Shown here: piece after piece, positions 16,950 through 26,648 of the stretch
How positions within the stretch are numbered: position 1 is the first letter of the stretch
Layout: each line of letters begins with the position of its first letter
Assembly: GCF_015265435.1 (NCBI RefSeq)
Contig: NZ_JABJWH010000016.1
Coordinates: 47,443 to 111,442 of the forward strand
Direction: 5' to 3'
Source: Alloalcanivorax profundimaris
GTDB taxonomy: Bacteria > Pseudomonadota > Gammaproteobacteria > Pseudomonadales > Alcanivoracaceae
DNA length: 64,000 bases
Translations under genes and position numbers: made by a program
The notes under the pieces: generated by a model
The model's input: only the letters and a program-made list of their open reading frames with translations
Database searches by the model: none
Told to the model about the DNA's origin: nothing

Positions 16950-17013
16950 AATATGGAATAGCTTTGTCTGCCCTTAAGGTTCGGAAAAATAAATACTTTT
17001 TTCTCGAACCGGA

Positions 17014-17042
17014 TTGACAAGGCCCGCGCGAATCCTTAGTAT
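17014..17042 (+). promoter_or_regulatory. Strong sigma-70 promoter of the initiator tRNA / nusA operon
   Basis: Perfect TTGACA at 17014-17019, a 17-base spacer and TAGTAT at 17037-17042 are followed by a GC-containing discriminator (TTGCGCTC), the pattern expected of a growth-rate and stringently controlled stable-RNA promoter. The start should be near 17049, 11 bases before the tRNA. Confidence 0.85.
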
Positions 17043-17059
17043 TTGCGCTCGATTTCAAG

Positions 17060-17136
<77 letters not shown>

Positions 17137-17167
17137 CTTATCGGAGCCGATCCCGGTTCCGTAGAAC

Positions 17168-17193
17168 AAAAAGCCCCTCTATAGGGGCTTTTT
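17168..17193 (+). terminator. Intrinsic terminator after tRNA-fMet
   Basis: AAAAAGCCCCT (17168-17178) and AGGGGCTTTTT (17183-17193) form an 11-bp stem with a CTAT loop that ends in the T-run. It probably limits read-through from the tRNA promoter into rimP-nusA. Confidence 0.9.
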
Positions 17194-17221
17194 GCTATCC
17201 ACAACCGGGGTCGCTAGTGGG

Positions 17222-17245
17222 AATGGGCGTTATGCCCATTTTTTG
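17222..17245 (+). terminator. Second intrinsic terminator ahead of rimP
   Basis: AATGGGC and GCCCATT (17222-17240) with a GTTAT loop are followed by a T-rich tail. It lies 25-48 bases before the rimP ATG, so every nusA-operon transcript from the tRNA promoter must pass two terminators. Confidence 0.8.
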
Positions 17246-17269
17246 TTTGTGGCGCCGGAAAAGAGGCAA

Positions 17270-17725
17270 ATGTCAAAACGCACTGAACAACTCAAGGAGC
17301 TGCTGACTCCGCTGGTCGAGGACCTGGGTTATACGCTCTGGGGCGTGCAATACCTCCAGGGTCGCGGTGCCGTATTGCGTCTTTTTATCGACCACGAAGA
17401 AGGTATCACCGTTGACGATTGCGCGCGGGTGAGCCAAGAGGTCAGCGGCCTGCTGGACGTGGAAGATCCTATTCCCGGTGAATACAACCTGGAAATTTCT
17501 TCCCCGGGCCTGGACCGCCCCATCTTTGAACTTTCCCAATTCGACCGTTACCTGGGCGAGGATGTGCAGCTCAAGCTGCTGGCCCCGGTGGCGGGCAAGC
17601 GTAAAATGACGGCGACCCTGGTTGCCGTTGATGGCGATACGCTGGTGGTGACGCTTGACGGCGACACCCTGCGTGTTCCCTACAGTCAGGTGGATCGCGC
17701 CCGATTGCAGCCCCGCTTCGATTGA
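17270..17725 (+). CDS. rimP: Ribosome maturation factor RimP
   Basis: Needed for 30S subunit maturation. The 151-residue product has the N-terminal alpha/beta domain (L-V-E-D-L-G-Y-x-L-W-G-V-Q; L-R-L-F-I-D; G-I-T-V-D-D-C) and the C-terminal SH3-like domain after S-S-P-G-L-D-R-P. ATG 17270 has AAGAGG just upstream. An in-frame start at 17192 would sit in the terminator region. It is the first protein gene of rimP-nusA-infB-rbfA-truB-rpsO. Confidence 0.96.
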   Translation: MSKRTEQLKELLTPLVEDLGYTLWGVQYLQGRGAVLRLFIDHEEGITVDDCARVSQEVSGLLDVEDPIPGEYNLEISSPGLDRPIFELSQFDRYLGEDVQLKLLAPVAGKRKMTATLVAVDGDTLVVTLDGDTLRVPYSQVDRARLQPRFD

Positions 17726-17758
17726 GCGCGCCCCGGAGACATAGGTAAAGGCCTGGCC

Positions 17759-19264
17759 ATGAACAAAGAGATCCTGCTGGTAGCGGAAACCGTTTCCAAC
17801 GAGAAGGGCGTCAGCCGCGATGTGATTTTCGAGGCCATCGAATCGGCCCTGGCGGCGGCGACCAAGAAACGCTTCAAGGAAGAAGACGTGGAAATTCGCG
17901 TGCAGATCGACCGCGTCAGCGGCGATTACCGCACCTTCCGCGTCTGGCACGTGGTGCCCGACGAAGATCTGTTCGAATTCGGACGTCAACTGACGCTCGA
18001 TGAAGCCCACGAGCAGGACGAAAGCCTCCAGATCGGCGACACCTACGAAGAGGAAGTCGAATCCGAGGCGTTCGGCCGGATCGCCGCCCAGACCGCCAAG
18101 CAGGTGATCGTGCAGAAAGTGCGCGAAGCCGAGCGGCGGCAGATCATCGAGGAATACCGTGATCGCATCGGCGAGCTGATCAGCGGCGTGGTCAAGAAAG
18201 CCAGCCGCGATTCCATCGTGCTGGACCTGGGCGCCAACGCCGAGGCGCTGATCACCCGCGAGCACATGATCACCCGCGAGAGCGTGCGCCAGAACGACCG
18301 GCTGCGCGCCTACCTGATGGGCGTCAACGAGGAAAACCGGGGCCCGCAGCTGTTCGCCAGCCGTGCCTGCCCGGAGATGCTCATCGAGCTGTTCAAGATC
18401 GAGGTGCCCGAGATCGGCGAGGAACTCATCGAGATCAAGGGCGCCGCCCGGGATCCCGGTTCCCGCGCCAAGATCGCGGTGAAGACCAACGATCAGCGCA
18501 TCGATCCGGTGGGCGCCTGTGTCGGCATGCGCGGCGCGCGTGTGCAGGCGGTGTCCAATGAACTGGCCGGCGAGCGCATCGACATCGTCCTGTGGGACGA
18601 CAACCCGGCGCAGCTGGTGATCAACGCCATGCAGCCGGCGGAAGTGGCCTCCATCGTCGTCGACGAGGAAAGCCACACCATGGACATCGCGGTGGAAGAC
18701 GAATCCGCCCTGGCCCAGGCCATCGGCCGCAGCGGCCAGAACATCCGCCTCGCTTCCGAGCTGACCGGCTGGGAACTGAACGTGATGACCATCGACGAGG
18801 CGGAGAACAAGCAGCAGCAGGAAGCCGAACAGGCTCTGGAAACCTTCATGGAATTCCTCGACGTGGACGAGGACGTGGCCGCCGTGCTGGTGGAGGAAGG
18901 TTTCTCCACCCTCGAGGAAGTGGCCTACGTGCCCACCGAGGAGATGCTCGCCATCGAGGGGTTCGACGAGGACATCGTCGAAGCGCTGCGCCAGCGCGCC
19001 AAGGACGCGCTGTTGACCCGGGCCCTGGTGTCCGAGGAGAAATTCGAACAGGCCGAACCCGCCGACGATCTGCTGAACATGGACGGCATGGACCGGGACC
19101 TGGCGGTGGAAATGGCCTCCAAAGGCATCGTCACCATGGAAGACCTTGCCGAACAAGCGGTGGATGACCTGCTCGACATCGAAGGGATGGACGAAGAGCG
19201 CGCGGCCCAGTTGATCATGACCGCACGCGCCCCCTGGTTCGAAGGTGAGGAAGCCGGCGAGTAA
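17759..19264 (+). CDS. nusA: Transcription termination/antitermination factor NusA
   Basis: RNA polymerase-associated factor controlling pausing, termination and antitermination. The 501 residues include an N-terminal RNAP-binding domain (1-125), an S1 domain (about 135-200), two KH domains ([11 protein letters not shown] near 245; [12 protein letters not shown] near 325) and two C-terminal acidic AR repeats (about 350-420 and 430-495), the full gammaproteobacterial layout. NusA is known to influence its own operon in E. coli, and the two terminators upstream of rimP are candidate targets here. Confidence 0.98.
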   Translation: MNKEILLVAETVSNEKGVSRDVIFEAIESALAAATKKRFKEEDVEIRVQIDRVSGDYRTFRVWHVVPDEDLFEFGRQLTLDEAHEQDESLQIGDTYEEEVESEAFGRIAAQTAKQVIVQKVREAERRQIIEEYRDRIGELISGVVKKASRDSIVLDLGANAEALITREHMITRESVRQNDRLRAYLMGVNEENRGPQLFASRACPEMLIELFKIEVPEIGEELIEIKGAARDPGSRAKIAVKTNDQRIDPVGACVGMRGARVQAVSNELAGERIDIVLWDDNPAQLVINAMQPAEVASIVVDEESHTMDIAVEDESALAQAIGRSGQNIRLASELTGWELNVMTIDEAENKQQQEAEQALETFMEFLDVDEDVAAVLVEEGFSTLEEVAYVPTEEMLAIEGFDEDIVEALRQRAKDALLTRALVSEEKFEQAEPADDLLNMDGMDRDLAVEMASKGIVTMEDLAEQAVDDLLDIEGMDEERAAQLIMTARAPWFEGEEAGE

Positions 19265-19320
19265 CCTCCGTCGGAGAAAGCAGGGCGCCACCAAGAAGCG
19301 GACAGGAGAGTGTTGCTGAC

Positions 19321-22017
19321 ATGGCAGAAACGACCGTAAAAAAACTGGCCGACGTGGTTGGCATTCCGGTGGATACGCTGCTCACGCAGATGAAGGAAGC
19401 CGGGCTGCCGCACACCGATGCCGGTGAAGAGGTCTCCGATGAACAGAAGCAGCAGCTGCTCGCGCATCTGCGCAAGTCCCATGGTGCCCAGTCGTCGGAG
19501 CCCAGCAAGATCACCCTGAAGCGCCGCTCCACGAGCACCATCAAGACCACCGGCGCGGCCGGCAAGGCCAAGACCGTGAACGTGGAAGTGCGCAAGAAAC
19601 GCACCTACGTGAAGCGCGCGGCGATCGAGGAAGAAGAGCGGCTGGAAGCCGAGCGCAAGGCGGCCGAGGAAGAAGCGGCGCGTCTGGCCGAGGAAGAAGC
19701 GAAGCGTAAGGCCGAGGAAGAAGAGGCCAAGCGCAAGGCGGAGGAAGAAGAAGCCCTGCGCCGCGAACAGGAGGCCAAGGCCCGCGCCGAGAAGGAGCGC
19801 GCCGCCGAGGAAGAGAAGGCCTCCCAGGAAAAATCCAAGCGCGCCAGCGTGCCGAAGACCGCCAAGAAGGCGCAGAAGGAAGAAACCGAGGAAGAACGCA
19901 AGCAGCGCGAGGCCGAGGAGCGCAAGCAGCGCGAGGCGGACGAGACGCGCCGCAAGCAGGAAGCCGAGCAACGCCAGAAGGCCGAGGAAGAGGCCGCCCG
20001 GCGCACCGCCGAGGAAGCCAAGCGCATCGCCGAGGAACTGGAGAAGCGCGGCGGCGAGCAGGAACAGGAAAAGAGCGACGAGGAAGAAGAGAAAGGCTCG
20101 TCCATTGTTCGCGATGCCGTGGAAGCCGGCTACCGTACCGAGGAGCGGCAATCCCGCCGTCGGCGCCGTAAGCCCCGTGGTGGGGGCGTGGCCCACGGCC
20201 AGATGCGCAGCTCCATGAACAAACAGCACGGGTTCAAGAGCCCCACGGAGAAAATGGTATACGACGTCGAGATTCCCGAGACCATCACCGTGGCCGAGCT
20301 GGCTCAGCGCATGAACATCAAGGCCAAGGAGCTCATCAAGGCAATGATGAAGATGGGCGAAATGGCCACCGTGAACCAGTACATCGACCAGGAAACGGCG
20401 GTGCTGCTCACCGAGGAAATGGGCCACACGCCCAAGCCGGTGAAAGGCGAGGAAGAAGCCCTTGAGGACGATCTGGCCAACCTGGCGGACTACAGCGGCG
20501 TGGACGAAGTGCCGCGCGCGCCGGTAGTGACCATCATGGGCCACGTGGACCACGGCAAGACCTCGCTGCTGGACCATATCCGCAAGGCCAAGGTGGCCGC
20601 CGGCGAGGCCGGGGGCATCACCCAGCACATCGGTGCCTACCATGTGCAGCTTGACAAGGGCATGATCACCTTCCTGGATACCCCGGGCCACGCCGCCTTC
20701 ACGGCGATGCGCGCGCGCGGTGCCCAGGCCACCGACATCGCCATCATCGTGGTGGCGGCGGACGACGGCGTGATGCCGCAGACCGAGGAGGCGATCAACC
20801 ACGCCAAGGCGGCCGGCATTCCGCTGATCATCGCGGTCAACAAGATCGACAAGGAAAACGCCGATCCGGACCGGGTCAAGAACGAGCTGGCCGGCAAGGA
20901 CGTGATCCCCGAGGAGTGGGGCGGCGAGTACCAGTTCGTCAATGTCTCCGCGCACAGCGGCCAGGGCATCGACGACCTGCTCGAGGCGGTGCTGCTGCAG
21001 GCGGAACTGCTGGAGCTCAAGGCGCCGGATTCCGGCCCGGCCAGCGGCGTGGTGATCGAATCCCGCGTCGAGAAGGGCCGCGGTACCGTGGCCTCCGTGC
21101 TGATCCAGTCCGGTGAACTGAACGTCGGCGACATGCTGCTGGCCGGGGCCCATTACGGCCGCGTCCGGGCGCTGATCGACGAAAACGGCAAGCAGGTCAA
21201 GAAAGCCGGCCCCTCCATTCCCGTGGAAGTGCTGGGCCTGGACGGCGCGCCGGAAGCCGGCGAGCAGATTCAGGTGCTGCCCGACGAGAAGAAGGCCCGC
21301 GAAGTGGCCGAGTTCCGTCAGGACCGCGACCGCGACGTCAAGCTCAAGCGTCAGCAGGCCTCCAAGCTGGAGAACCTGTTCGAGAACATGGGCAGCGCCG
21401 AGGCCAGCCAGGTCAACATCGTGCTCAAGACCGACGTGCGTGGCTCCCTGGAGGCGCTGATCGGTGCCCTCAACGACCTGTCCACCGACGAGGTCAAGGT
21501 GAGCCTGGTGTCCGCCGGCGTGGGCGCCATCAACGAGTCCGACGTCAACCTGGCGATGACCAGCGAGGCGGTGCTGCTGGGCTTTAACGTGCGCGCCGAC
21601 AGCAAGGCCAAGAAGCTGTGCGAGCAGGAAGGCATCGACCTGCGCTACTACAGCGTGATCTACGAGCTGATCGACGACGTCAAACAGGCCATGAGCGGCC
21701 TGCTGGCACCGGAGAAACGCGAGGAGATCCTCGGTGTCGCCGAGGTGCGGGACGTGTTCCGCTCCTCCAAGTTCGGCGCCGTGGCCGGCTGCATGGTGGT
21801 GGAGGGGACCCTCTACCGGAACCGGCCGATCCGCGTGCTGCGCGACGACGTGGTGGTCTTCGAGGGCGAGCTGGAATCCCTGCGCCGCTTCAAGGACGAT
21901 GTCCAGGAAGTACGCAGCGGCATCGAGTGTGGTATCGCCGTGAAGAGCTACAACGACGTCAAGGAAGGCGACAAGATCGAAGTGTTCGAAGTGAAGGAGG
22001 TGGCGCGCAGCCTGTAG
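19321..22017 (+). CDS. infB: Translation initiation factor IF-2
   Basis: GTPase that delivers fMet-tRNA to the 30S subunit and promotes subunit joining. The 898-residue protein has a small N-terminal IF2-N fold (1-50), a long charged Glu/Lys/Arg/Ala helix-forming segment (about 95-260), a second IF2-N domain (about 315-375), the G domain ([17 protein letters not shown] near 400-510) and the C-terminal domains that bind fMet. In-frame internal starts, as used for IF2 isoforms in E. coli, are possible but not resolvable by eye. Confidence 0.98.
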   Translation: MAETTVKKLADVVGIPVDTLLTQMKEAGLPHTDAGEEVSDEQKQQLLAHLRKSHGAQSSEPSKITLKRRSTSTIKTTGAAGKAKTVNVEVRKKRTYVKRAAIEEEERLEAERKAAEEEAARLAEEEAKRKAEEEEAKRKAEEEEALRREQEAKARAEKERAAEEEKASQEKSKRASVPKTAKKAQKEETEEERKQREAEERKQREADETRRKQEAEQRQKAEEEAARRTAEEAKRIAEELEKRGGEQEQEKSDEEEEKGSSIVRDAVEAGYRTEERQSRRRRRKPRGGGVAHGQMRSSMNKQHGFKSPTEKMVYDVEIPETITVAELAQRMNIKAKELIKAMMKMGEMATVNQYIDQETAVLLTEEMGHTPKPVKGEEEALEDDLANLADYSGVDEVPRAPVVTIMGHVDHGKTSLLDHIRKAKVAAGEAGGITQHIGAYHVQLDKGMITFLDTPGHAAFTAMRARGAQATDIAIIVVAADDGVMPQTEEAINHAKAAGIPLIIAVNKIDKENADPDRVKNELAGKDVIPEEWGGEYQFVNVSAHSGQGIDDLLEAVLLQAELLELKAPDSGPASGVVIESRVEKGRGTVASVLIQSGELNVGDMLLAGAHYGRVRALIDENGKQVKKAGPSIPVEVLGLDGAPEAGEQIQVLPDEKKAREVAEFRQDRDRDVKLKRQQASKLENLFENMGSAEASQVNIVLKTDVRGSLEALIGALNDLSTDEVKVSLVSAGVGAINESDVNLAMTSEAVLLGFNVRADSKAKKLCEQEGIDLRYYSVIYELIDDVKQAMSGLLAPEKREEILGVAEVRDVFRSSKFGAVAGCMVVEGTLYRNRPIRVLRDDVVVFEGELESLRRFKDDVQEVRSGIECGIAVKSYNDVKEGDKIEVFEVKEVARSL

Positions 22018-22029
22018 GCGCGCCCAGCC

Positions 22030-22443
22030 ATGAGCCGTCATCGTCGCCCCAGTGGTTTTCAGCGCACCGACCGTGTCGCCGACCAGATCCAGCGCGAGCT
22101 GTCCCGGTTGCTCCAGTTCGAGCTCAAGGACCCGCGCGTGGGGCTGGTGACGGTGCAGGACGTGACCGTGGCCCGGGATCTGGCCTTCGCCGACGTGTAT
22201 TTCACGCTGCTCGGTGAAGGCGAGGACGCCGGCCTGGAGGCGGAGCGGGTGCTGTCCGGCGCCGCCGGCTTCCTGCGCTCGGCCCTGGCCCAGTCGCTGA
22301 ACACCCGCACCACGCCGCGTTTGCGGTTTCACTACGACAAGACCCCGGAGCGGGCGTCGGAGCTGTCCAAGCTGATCGACGAAGCCCGCGCCGAGGACCG
22401 GGAATTGCGCCCGGACGACGACACCAACACCGATAACGATTGA
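22030..22443 (+). CDS. rbfA: 30S ribosome-binding factor RbfA
   Basis: Cold-shock 16S processing and assembly factor. The 137 residues form a KH-like fold with R-T-D-R-V-A-D-Q-I-Q-R-E-L, D-P-R-V-G-L-V-T-V-Q-D-V, A-x-V-Y-F-T-L-L-G and T-P-R-L-R-F-x-Y-D. It starts 12 bases after infB and ends 16 bases before truB. The last ~20 residues are an acidic Asp/Asn tail. Confidence 0.96.
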   Translation: MSRHRRPSGFQRTDRVADQIQRELSRLLQFELKDPRVGLVTVQDVTVARDLAFADVYFTLLGEGEDAGLEAERVLSGAAGFLRSALAQSLNTRTTPRLRFHYDKTPERASELSKLIDEARAEDRELRPDDDTNTDND

Positions 22444-22459
22444 TCACGGAGCAAGAACA

Positions 22460-23377
22460 GTGGGAAGACGGCGCCGTGGAGGTCGTAATCTCAATGGCAT
22501 TCTGTTGCTCGATAAGAGCCAGGGCGTAACCAGCAACGGTGCCCTGCAGATGGCCAAGAAAATGTTCGCCGCCGCCAAGGCGGGGCACACCGGGAGCCTG
22601 GATCCGCTGGCCACCGGCATGCTGCCGATCTGCTTTGGCGAGGCGACCAAGTTCAGCCAGTTTCTGCTCGACGCGGACAAGCGCTACCGGGTGACCGCCC
22701 AACTGGGCGTGAGCACGGAGACCGGCGATGCCGACGGCGAGGTCCGCGAAACCCGGCCGGTGGACGTCACCGAGCCCCGGGTCCTGGAAGCGCTGGACCG
22801 TTTCCTTGGCGAGATCGAGCAGGTGCCCAGCATGTACTCGGCGATCAAGCACAACGGCACGCCGCTCTACAAGCTGGCCCGCGAGGGCATCACCGTGGAA
22901 CGCAAGCCGCGCCGGGTCACCATCCACGAAATCAGCGACGCGCGCCTGGAAGAGGGCGACCGGCTGAGTTTCGACGTGGCCTGCTCCAAGGGCACCTATG
23001 TGCGGTCCCTGGTGGAGGATCTGGGCGAGATGCTCGGCTGCGGCGCCCATGTGGCGGCACTGCGCCGGCTGTCCGCCGGGCCCTATCCGGCGGAGCGCAT
23101 GCTGACCCTGGAGCAACTGGGTGAGATCAAGGCCGCCGGCGGGTTCGAGGCGATCGATGAATTGCTCTTGCCTTTATCCACCAGCGTGGCAGACTGGCCG
23201 CGCGTTGCCCTGGGCGAGACCTCGGCGTATTACCTGCGCCAGGGGCAGCCGGTAATGACCAGCGACCGGCCGATGGACGGCTGGGTCAGTATTTATGAAG
23301 CTTCCACGGACACCTTCATGGGTGTCGGTGAAGTACTGGAGGACGGGCGGATTGCCCCCCGTCGTCTGGTTTCCTGA
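22460..23377 (+). CDS. truB: tRNA pseudouridine-55 synthase TruB
   Basis: Makes pseudouridine 55 in the T-loop of tRNAs. The 305 residues include the catalytic Asp in G-H-T-G-S-L-D-P-L-A-T-G-M-L, K-Y-S/A-type R-Y-R-V-T-A-Q-L-G, and the motif C-S-K-G-T-Y-V-R-S-L, followed by a C-terminal PUA-like region. The GTG at 22460 is the start, with GGAG upstream; the first residues G-R-R-R-R-G-G-R are a short basic lead. The gene sits between rbfA and rpsO. Confidence 0.97.
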   Translation: MGRRRRGGRNLNGILLLDKSQGVTSNGALQMAKKMFAAAKAGHTGSLDPLATGMLPICFGEATKFSQFLLDADKRYRVTAQLGVSTETGDADGEVRETRPVDVTEPRVLEALDRFLGEIEQVPSMYSAIKHNGTPLYKLAREGITVERKPRRVTIHEISDARLEEGDRLSFDVACSKGTYVRSLVEDLGEMLGCGAHVAALRRLSAGPYPAERMLTLEQLGEIKAAGGFEAIDELLLPLSTSVADWPRVALGETSAYYLRQGQPVMTSDRPMDGWVSIYEASTDTFMGVGEVLEDGRIAPRRLVS

Positions 23378-23439
23378 GGACGGCGGCTGTAAATATGCAC
23401 GGCCGGCCGTGACATCAATTGCATATTGGAGCAATGACA

Positions 23440-23709
23440 ATGGCTTTGACCAACGAGCAAAAAGCGCAAATCCTGAAGGACTTCGGCGTTAAGGAAGGCG
23501 ACACCGGTTCCCCGGAAGTGCAGGTCGCCCTGCTGACCGAGAACATCAACCAGCTGCAAGGTCACTTCAAGGATCACCACAAGGATCACCACAGCCGTCG
23601 CGGCCTGATCCGCATGGTCAACCAGCGCCGCAAGCTGCTGGACTACCTGGCCGGCAAGAACCGCGATCGCTACCTGAAGCTGATCGAGCGTCTGGGCCTG
23701 CGCCGCTAA
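23440..23709 (+). CDS. rpsO: 30S ribosomal protein S15
   Basis: Primary 16S-binding protein of the platform. The 89 residues carry the family core [14 protein letters not shown], and the end R-L-G-L-R-R. ATG 23440 gives the conserved M-A-L-T start and is 8 bases from GGAG. The ATG two codons earlier is too close to that site. It is followed by an intrinsic terminator and then pnp; in E. coli S15 represses its own translation through the leader. Confidence 0.97.
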   Translation: MALTNEQKAQILKDFGVKEGDTGSPEVQVALLTENINQLQGHFKDHHKDHHSRRGLIRMVNQRRKLLDYLAGKNRDRYLKLIERLGLRR

Positions 23710-23733
23710 GCGAGCCCCGACCCCGGTGACACT

Positions 23734-23767
23734 GGAAGCTCGGCCCCGTGCCGGGCTTCCTTTGTTT
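23734..23767 (+). terminator. rpsO terminator
   Basis: GGAAGC...GCTTCC arms, extended by CGGC/GCCG with one G.U pair, form an 11-bp stem ending at 23760 and followed by TTTGTTT. It separates rpsO from pnp as in other gammaproteobacteria. Confidence 0.85.
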
Positions 23768-23824
23768 ATGGGGGGCGGTTTTCCGCCCGGGAAAAGGCTT
23801 CGGTGCCGGCCGGTGCCGGGTTAT

Positions 23825-23919
23825 CATGCCCCGGCATGTAAAGGAAAGCGTAAGCGATAGCGACGAGACGTAACGTCGCGCAGTCGAAGAAAAGAGACGA
23901 CGAAACGAAGAGAAGCGAT
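23825..23919 (+). promoter_or_regulatory. Structured pnp leader
   Basis: The 150 bases before pnp contain a CATGCC/GGCATG hairpin (23825-23838), a GCGACG/CGTCGC stem-loop (23860-23879) and then a long purine-rich run up to the start codon. In E. coli the pnp leader is cut by RNase III and PNPase then represses itself. The structures here are compatible with that, but the cleavage site is inferred. Confidence 0.45.
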
Positions 23920-26013
23920 ATGTTCAATATAGTGCGCAAGGAAATTCAATACGGCGACCACAGCGTGGTGCTGGAAACGGGGCGCATCGCCCGCCAGGCC
24001 ACCGCCGCCGTGATGGTGACCATTGGTGATACCCAGGTACTGGTCACCGTGGTTGGCAAAAAGGAAGCGGACCCGAACAAGCCGTTCTTCCCCCTGACCG
24101 TGAACTACCAGGAAAAAACCTACTCCACCGGCCGTATTCCGGGTGGTTTCCTCAAGCGCGAAGGCCGTCCCAGCGAGAAGGAAACCCTGACCTGCCGCCT
24201 GATCGACCGGCCCATCCGGCCGCTGTTTCCCAACGGCTTCATGAACGAAGTCCAGGTGGTGGCCACCGTGATGTCCTCGGACAAGAACCAGGACCCGGAC
24301 ATCGCCGCCATGATCGGCACCTCCGCCGCCCTGGCGATCTCCGGCATTCCGTTCAATGGCCCCATCGGCGCCGCCCGGGTGGGCTTCAAGGACGGCTTCT
24401 ACCTGCTCAACCCGAGCTACTCCGAGCTGGAGGAATCCAACCTGAACCTGGTGGTGGCCGGCACCGAGGCCGCCGTGCTGATGGTGGAATCCGAAGCCGA
24501 GGAACTCAGCGAGGACCAGATGCTGGGCGCCGTACTCTTCGGTCACCAGGAAATGCAGGCGCTGATCCAGGGCATCCAGGCGTTCGCCGCCGAAGTGGGC
24601 ACCCCCACCTGGGACTGGCAGCCGCCGGCGGAAAACAGCGAACTCAAGAGCGTGATCCAGAGCAAGTACCAGGCGCCGCTGGCCGAGGCCTACACCATCA
24701 CCGACAAGATGTCCCGCCAGCAGAAAGTGGGCGAGCTGCGTGATGCCTGCGTGGCCGAGTTCGCCACCGAGCAGGAAGGCGCGCCGGAAGCCGGCGAGGT
24801 GAAGGATCTGTTCGGCAAGATCGAGAAGAGCGTGGTGCGCGAGGCGGTGGTTTCCGGCAAGCCGCGCATCGACGGCCGTGCCCTCAACGCCGTGCGCCCC
24901 ATCGACTGCCAGGTGGGCATGCTCAACAAGACCCACGGTTCCGCCCTGTTCACCCGGGGTGAAACCCAGGCCATCGTCACCGCCACCCTGGGCGGCATGC
25001 GCGATGCCCAGCTGATCGACGCCCTGGAAGGCGCCCGTCAGGACCACTTCATGCTGCAGTACAACTTCCCCCCGTACTGCGTCGGCGAGACCGGCATGAT
25101 CGGCTCCCCGAAACGCCGTGAAATCGGCCACGGTCGTCTCGCCCGCCGTGGCGTGGAAGCGGTGGTCCCCAACGAGCAGGACTTCCCCTACACCATTCGC
25201 GTGGTGTCCGAGATCACCGAGTCCAACGGCTCCTCCTCCATGGCGTCCGTGTGCGGCACCTCCATGGCGCTGATGGACGCCGGCGTGCCCCTGAGCGCCC
25301 CGGTGGCCGGCATCGCCATGGGCCTGGTGAAGGAAGAGGACGGCCGCTACGCGGTACTGTCCGATATCCTCGGCGACGAGGACCACCTCGGCGACATGGA
25401 CTTCAAGGTGGCCGGCACCGAGCGCGGCGTCACCGCCCTGCAGATGGACATCAAGATCGAGGGCATCACCGAGGAGATCATGGAGAAGGCTCTGGGCCAG
25501 GCCCGCGAAGGCCGTCTGCACATTCTCGGCGAGATGGGCAAGGCGATCAGCGAATCGCGCAGCCAGGTGTCCGAGAACGCGCCCACCCTGATCACCCTGA
25601 AGATCAACCCGGAGAAGATCCGCGATGTGATCGGCAAGGGCGGCGCCACCATCCGTGCGCTGACCGAGGAAACCAAGTGCACCATCGACATCGAGGACGA
25701 TGGCAGCGTCAAGATCTACGGTGAAACCCGCGAAGCCGCCGCCGAGGCCCAGCGCCGGGTGGAGGAGATCACCGCCGAGGCCGAGATCGACAAGATCTAC
25801 GAAGGCAAGGTGATGCGCGTGGTGGACTTCGGCGCCTTCGTGCAGATCATGCCGGGCACCGAGGGCCTGCTGCACATCTCCCAGATCGCCGAGGAGCGCG
25901 TGGAGAAGGTCACCGACTACGTCAACGAGGGCGACATCATCAAGGTGAAAGTCCTGGACGTGGACCAGCGTGGCCGCATCAAGCTGTCCATGAAGGAAGC
26001 CAAGGAAGCGTAA
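23920..26013 (+). CDS. pnp: Polynucleotide phosphorylase
   Basis: 3'-5' phosphorolytic exoribonuclease of mRNA decay and the degradosome. The 697 residues contain two RNase PH domains (about 10-140 and 310-455) separated by the helical domain, the active-site region [15 protein letters not shown] and D-x-x-x-D in [10 protein letters not shown], then KH ([14 protein letters not shown] near 565) and S1 ([12 protein letters not shown] near 625). It ends with its own strong terminator. Confidence 0.99.
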   Translation: MFNIVRKEIQYGDHSVVLETGRIARQATAAVMVTIGDTQVLVTVVGKKEADPNKPFFPLTVNYQEKTYSTGRIPGGFLKREGRPSEKETLTCRLIDRPIRPLFPNGFMNEVQVVATVMSSDKNQDPDIAAMIGTSAALAISGIPFNGPIGAARVGFKDGFYLLNPSYSELEESNLNLVVAGTEAAVLMVESEAEELSEDQMLGAVLFGHQEMQALIQGIQAFAAEVGTPTWDWQPPAENSELKSVIQSKYQAPLAEAYTITDKMSRQQKVGELRDACVAEFATEQEGAPEAGEVKDLFGKIEKSVVREAVVSGKPRIDGRALNAVRPIDCQVGMLNKTHGSALFTRGETQAIVTATLGGMRDAQLIDALEGARQDHFMLQYNFPPYCVGETGMIGSPKRREIGHGRLARRGVEAVVPNEQDFPYTIRVVSEITESNGSSSMASVCGTSMALMDAGVPLSAPVAGIAMGLVKEEDGRYAVLSDILGDEDHLGDMDFKVAGTERGVTALQMDIKIEGITEEIMEKALGQAREGRLHILGEMGKAISESRSQVSENAPTLITLKINPEKIRDVIGKGGATIRALTEETKCTIDIEDDGSVKIYGETREAAAEAQRRVEEITAEAEIDKIYEGKVMRVVDFGAFVQIMPGTEGLLHISQIAEERVEKVTDYVNEGDIIKVKVLDVDQRGRIKLSMKEAKEA

Positions 26014-26053
26014 ACGGCGCTTTCCCGGCGTCCGGCTCCTCGCGAGCCGGAAT

Positions 26054-26092
26054 AAAAAGCCCGGCCCACTTCGGTGGCGCCGGGCTTTTTTT
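26054..26092 (+). terminator. pnp terminator
   Basis: AAAAAGCCCGGC and GCCGGGCTTTTTTT enclose an inner CCAC-TTCG-GTGG hairpin: a long GC stem, stable tetraloop and T-run. It isolates the translation block from the drug-efflux operon. Confidence 0.93.
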
Positions 26093-26136
26093 GTGGCTCA
26101 TCGCGGCAGCAGCACCGCGGGGCGAAAACATAAAGC

Positions 26137-26190
26137 AAGTTGCCTTAATGGGTTCCATATAATAAGCTTGCTTACTATAAGTTGCCTTAT
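26137..26190 (+). promoter_or_regulatory. Promoter with repeated operator of the marR-emrAB operon
   Basis: A perfect TATAAT lies at 26158-26163. The 11-base AAGTTGCCTTA occurs twice as a direct repeat (26137-26147 and 26179-26189), on either side of the -10 and 42 bases apart (about four helical turns). Around the first copy GCAA-G-TTGC is palindromic, and a related AAGCTTGCTT lies between the two. This suits autorepression by the MarR protein encoded next. The -35 is poor. Confidence 0.6.
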
Positions 26191-26203
26191 GAATGGGTCT
26201 CCC

Positions 26204-26644
26204 ATGAACAAAGACACCACCGTGGGCCTTGGCCTGCACGACGTAGCGCGCATGCTGCGCCGGGAATTCGACCGGCGTGCCCGGGCCCAGGGCCTGACTC
26301 GCGCGCGATGGCAGGTGCTGTGGACCCTGAACCATCGGGAGGGCATCCACCAGGCCGCCCTGGCGGAAATCATGGATGTGGCGCCGATCTCCCTGACCCG
26401 CCAATTGGAGCGTCTGGAAGAGGAGGGGCTGGTGGAGCGCCGGGTGGATCAGACCGACCGCCGCCGCCGGCGTCTGTACCTCACCGCCGAGGCGGCGCCG
26501 GCTCTGGAGCGGCTGCGGGAGCTGGCCATGGAGACTCGCCACCAGGCCCTGGCGGGTATCGAGGCCGACGACATCGACACCCTGACGCGCGTGCTGGGCC
26601 GCATGCGCGCGAATCTCTGCCAGCGAACCGAAAAAGAGGAATAA
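26204..26644 (+). CDS. MarR-family transcriptional regulator
   Basis: The 146-residue winged-helix regulator has the MarR layout: N-terminal dimer helix, recognition region (A-L-A-E-I-M-D-V-A-P-I-S-L-T-R-Q-L-E-R-L-E-E-E-G), and the wing signature D-R-R-R-R-R-L-Y-L-T. Proteins of this type usually repress an adjacent efflux operon and release DNA on binding phenolic or lipophilic drugs. The emrAB-like genes start 5 bases downstream. Start choice is uncertain: ATG 26204 or ATG 26189, neither with a clear ribosome site. The second operator repeat overlaps the 26189 ATG. Confidence 0.9.
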   Translation: MNKDTTVGLGLHDVARMLRREFDRRARAQGLTRARWQVLWTLNHREGIHQAALAEIMDVAPISLTRQLERLEEEGLVERRVDQTDRRRRRLYLTAEAAPALERLRELAMETRHQALAGIEADDIDTLTRVLGRMRANLCQRTEKEE

Positions 26645-26648
26645 CGAC

